Assembly (NCBI GenBank): GCA_023488865.1
Contig: JAMDDG010000029.1
Span: forward strand, 1 to 6,572
Source: Bacteroidota bacterium
GTDB lineage: Bacteria; Bacteroidota; Bacteroidia; Bacteroidales; Prolixibacteraceae
Direction of reading: 5' to 3'
Length of the DNA stretch: 6,572 bases
A program made the translations under genes and the position numbers. The notes beneath the pieces are model-generated. The model had not been told where the DNA came from. It did not search any database and saw only the letters and a program-made list of their open reading frames with translations. Shown here piece by piece: positions 6,050 to 6,572 of this stretch. Numbering within the stretch: the stretch's first letter is position 1; the number at the start of each line of letters is the position of its first letter.

Positions 6050-6448
6050 TTAATTTACGCCAACTTTCCGATAATGATCCGTAAAGAAGATGTACCCAGC
6101 TTGTTTTAAACGTTCGTTGGTGATAGAAGTGCTTAGTATCGGGCTATTAGCTGTATGCCAATAACCTTTTCGGGTGTTCGCATATTCTCGTGCCTTGTAT
6201 TTTGCAATGCCAAGTTTAATGAGATTCCGCAATCGGGCGCCTATCCGTTTCCATTGTTTCCAGATAACCATCCGTAAGCGTCTGCGATACCATTCATCTA
6301 CTTGTGGCAGAAGCTTCTTCATATCTGCCAGCTTAAAATAATTAACCCAACCTGTAATGTACTGTTTGAGTGTTTCTTTCCGTCTTGCGTCTCCCCAACC
6401 ATTGCTCCTTGATGTAAGCTCTTTCCTGTTTTCCTCGTTTTTTTTGGA
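6050..6448 (-). pseudogene. C-terminal fragment of a group II intron reverse transcriptase/maturase
   Basis: The open stretch of 132 codons reads KELTSRSNGWGDARRKETLK, then QYITGWVNYFKLADMKKLLP and VDEWYRRRLRMVIWKQWKR, and later EYANTRKGYWHTANSPILS and TNERLKQAGY, ending at TAA (6052-6050). This is the maturase (X) domain and C-terminus typical of intron-encoded proteins, which bind intron RNA to promote splicing. The polymerase domain with its YADD motif is not in the window. Upstream of 6448 the same frame has stops at 6451, 6463, 6481, 6532 and 6565 on the minus strand, and no other frame continues the family. An internal ATG at 6322 would encode only the last 90 residues and should not be taken as a gene start. 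A homopolymer of eight bases (6438-6445) lies near the break. Confidence 0.85.
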
Positions 6449-6495
6449 TTAAAAAAATGCCTATTGAAAGACAGTTAGTTACGTTGGTTTTTTTG

Positions 6496-6503
6496 TAATT
6501 TTG
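6496..6503 (+). promoter_or_regulatory. Possible rightward promoter, -7 element
   Basis: TAATTTTG matches TAnnTTTG exactly. It ends 15 bases before an ATG at 6519. No TTTG -33 box at the usual distance was found; the nearest TTG, at 6484, is too close. This could drive a gene that starts at the right edge. Confidence 0.3.
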
Positions 6504-6518
6504 GGTGGCTCGATTTTT

Positions 6519-6572
6519 ATGCAAAATGTTCATACGCCAGAAAAACAACAAAAGCGGCACAGTCAGCATCCA
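6519..6572 (+). CDS. Possible start of an unrecognised rightward ORF (partial)
   Basis: Eighteen codons are open from the ATG at 6519 to the window edge (MQNVHTPEKQQKRHSQHP). The peptide is basic and Gln/His-rich and I do not recognise a family. A -7-like element lies just upstream, but there is no clear Shine-Dalgarno site. It may be the first part of an insertion element or of a host gene, or it may be chance. The remainder of 6449-6518 shows no recognisable coding or RNA feature. Confidence 0.22.
   Translation, partial: MQNVHTPEKQQKRHSQHP

Larger units (their letters stand above)
5971..6448 (-). mobile_element. 3' remnant of a group II intron
   Basis: On the minus strand this holds the end of an intron-encoded maturase, then within four bases of its stop codon a domain V hairpin (6046-6015), then a domain VI hairpin (6004-5982), and a probable 3' splice boundary at 5971 (intron ending in AT). 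A bulged A opposite position 5977 would be the branch point, seven bases from the end, as the family requires. The 5' domains I-III and most of the reverse transcriptase are missing, since the reading frame is broken upstream of 6448. The element cannot splice or move by itself if the rest is truly absent. The right boundary marks where recognisable similarity ends, not a defined junction. Confidence 0.85.

Noticed and set aside
6050..6322. A stand-alone 90-residue gene on the minus strand
   Set aside because: The ATG at 6322 is an internal methionine of the maturase; family sequence continues upstream in frame (TGWVNYFKLAD).
1..6572. CRISPR array, tRNA or rRNA genes
   Set aside because: No regularly spaced direct repeats, cloverleaf-like sequence or rRNA signatures were noticed on reading either strand.

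Overview
The window comes from a Gram-negative bacterium that is most likely a member of the Bacteroidota. Several things point the same way. The branching enzyme is of the eukaryote-like GH13_8 type. The order regulator, LptE, TPR protein, SecG is one I recognise from that phylum. Upstream of gene starts there are -7 elements of the Bacteroidota form TAnnTTTG, and Shine-Dalgarno sites are mostly weak. Placement below phylum cannot be supported from the sequence.

Layout. (1) 1-1696, minus strand: a 1,4-alpha-glucan (glycogen) branching enzyme that runs off the left edge, with 565 codons visible and all catalytic residues present. (2) 1744-2520, minus: kdsB, which makes CMP-Kdo for lipopolysaccharide. 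It has its own -7 element and is probably cotranscribed with the branching enzyme 47 bp downstream. (3) 2521-2972: a divergent intergenic region of about 450 bp holding a purine/G-rich tract, a compact REP-like folded element, an inverted repeat and the -7 element of the rightward gene. (4) 2973-5951, plus: a compact cluster of a sigma-54-type AAA+ regulator (412 aa), lptE (4-base stop/start overlap with it), a poorly characterised TPR protein, and secG. (5) 5971-about 6448, minus: the 3' remnant of a group II intron (maturase C-terminus, domain V, domain VI), with its 5' part missing. (6) 6449-6572: no recognised gene, but a good -7 element and the possible start of a rightward ORF.

The middle of the window is centred on the cell envelope. 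KdsB supplies the activated Kdo sugar, LptE helps insert finished LPS in the outer membrane, and SecG is part of the inner-membrane translocon that exports such proteins. The regulator heading the plus-strand cluster could couple these to an envelope or stationary-phase signal, but nothing in the sequence shows its targets. No complete previously undescribed system is evident. The least explained parts are the regulator-LptE-TPR-SecG cluster, the structured leader region before it, and the eroded intron at the right end.
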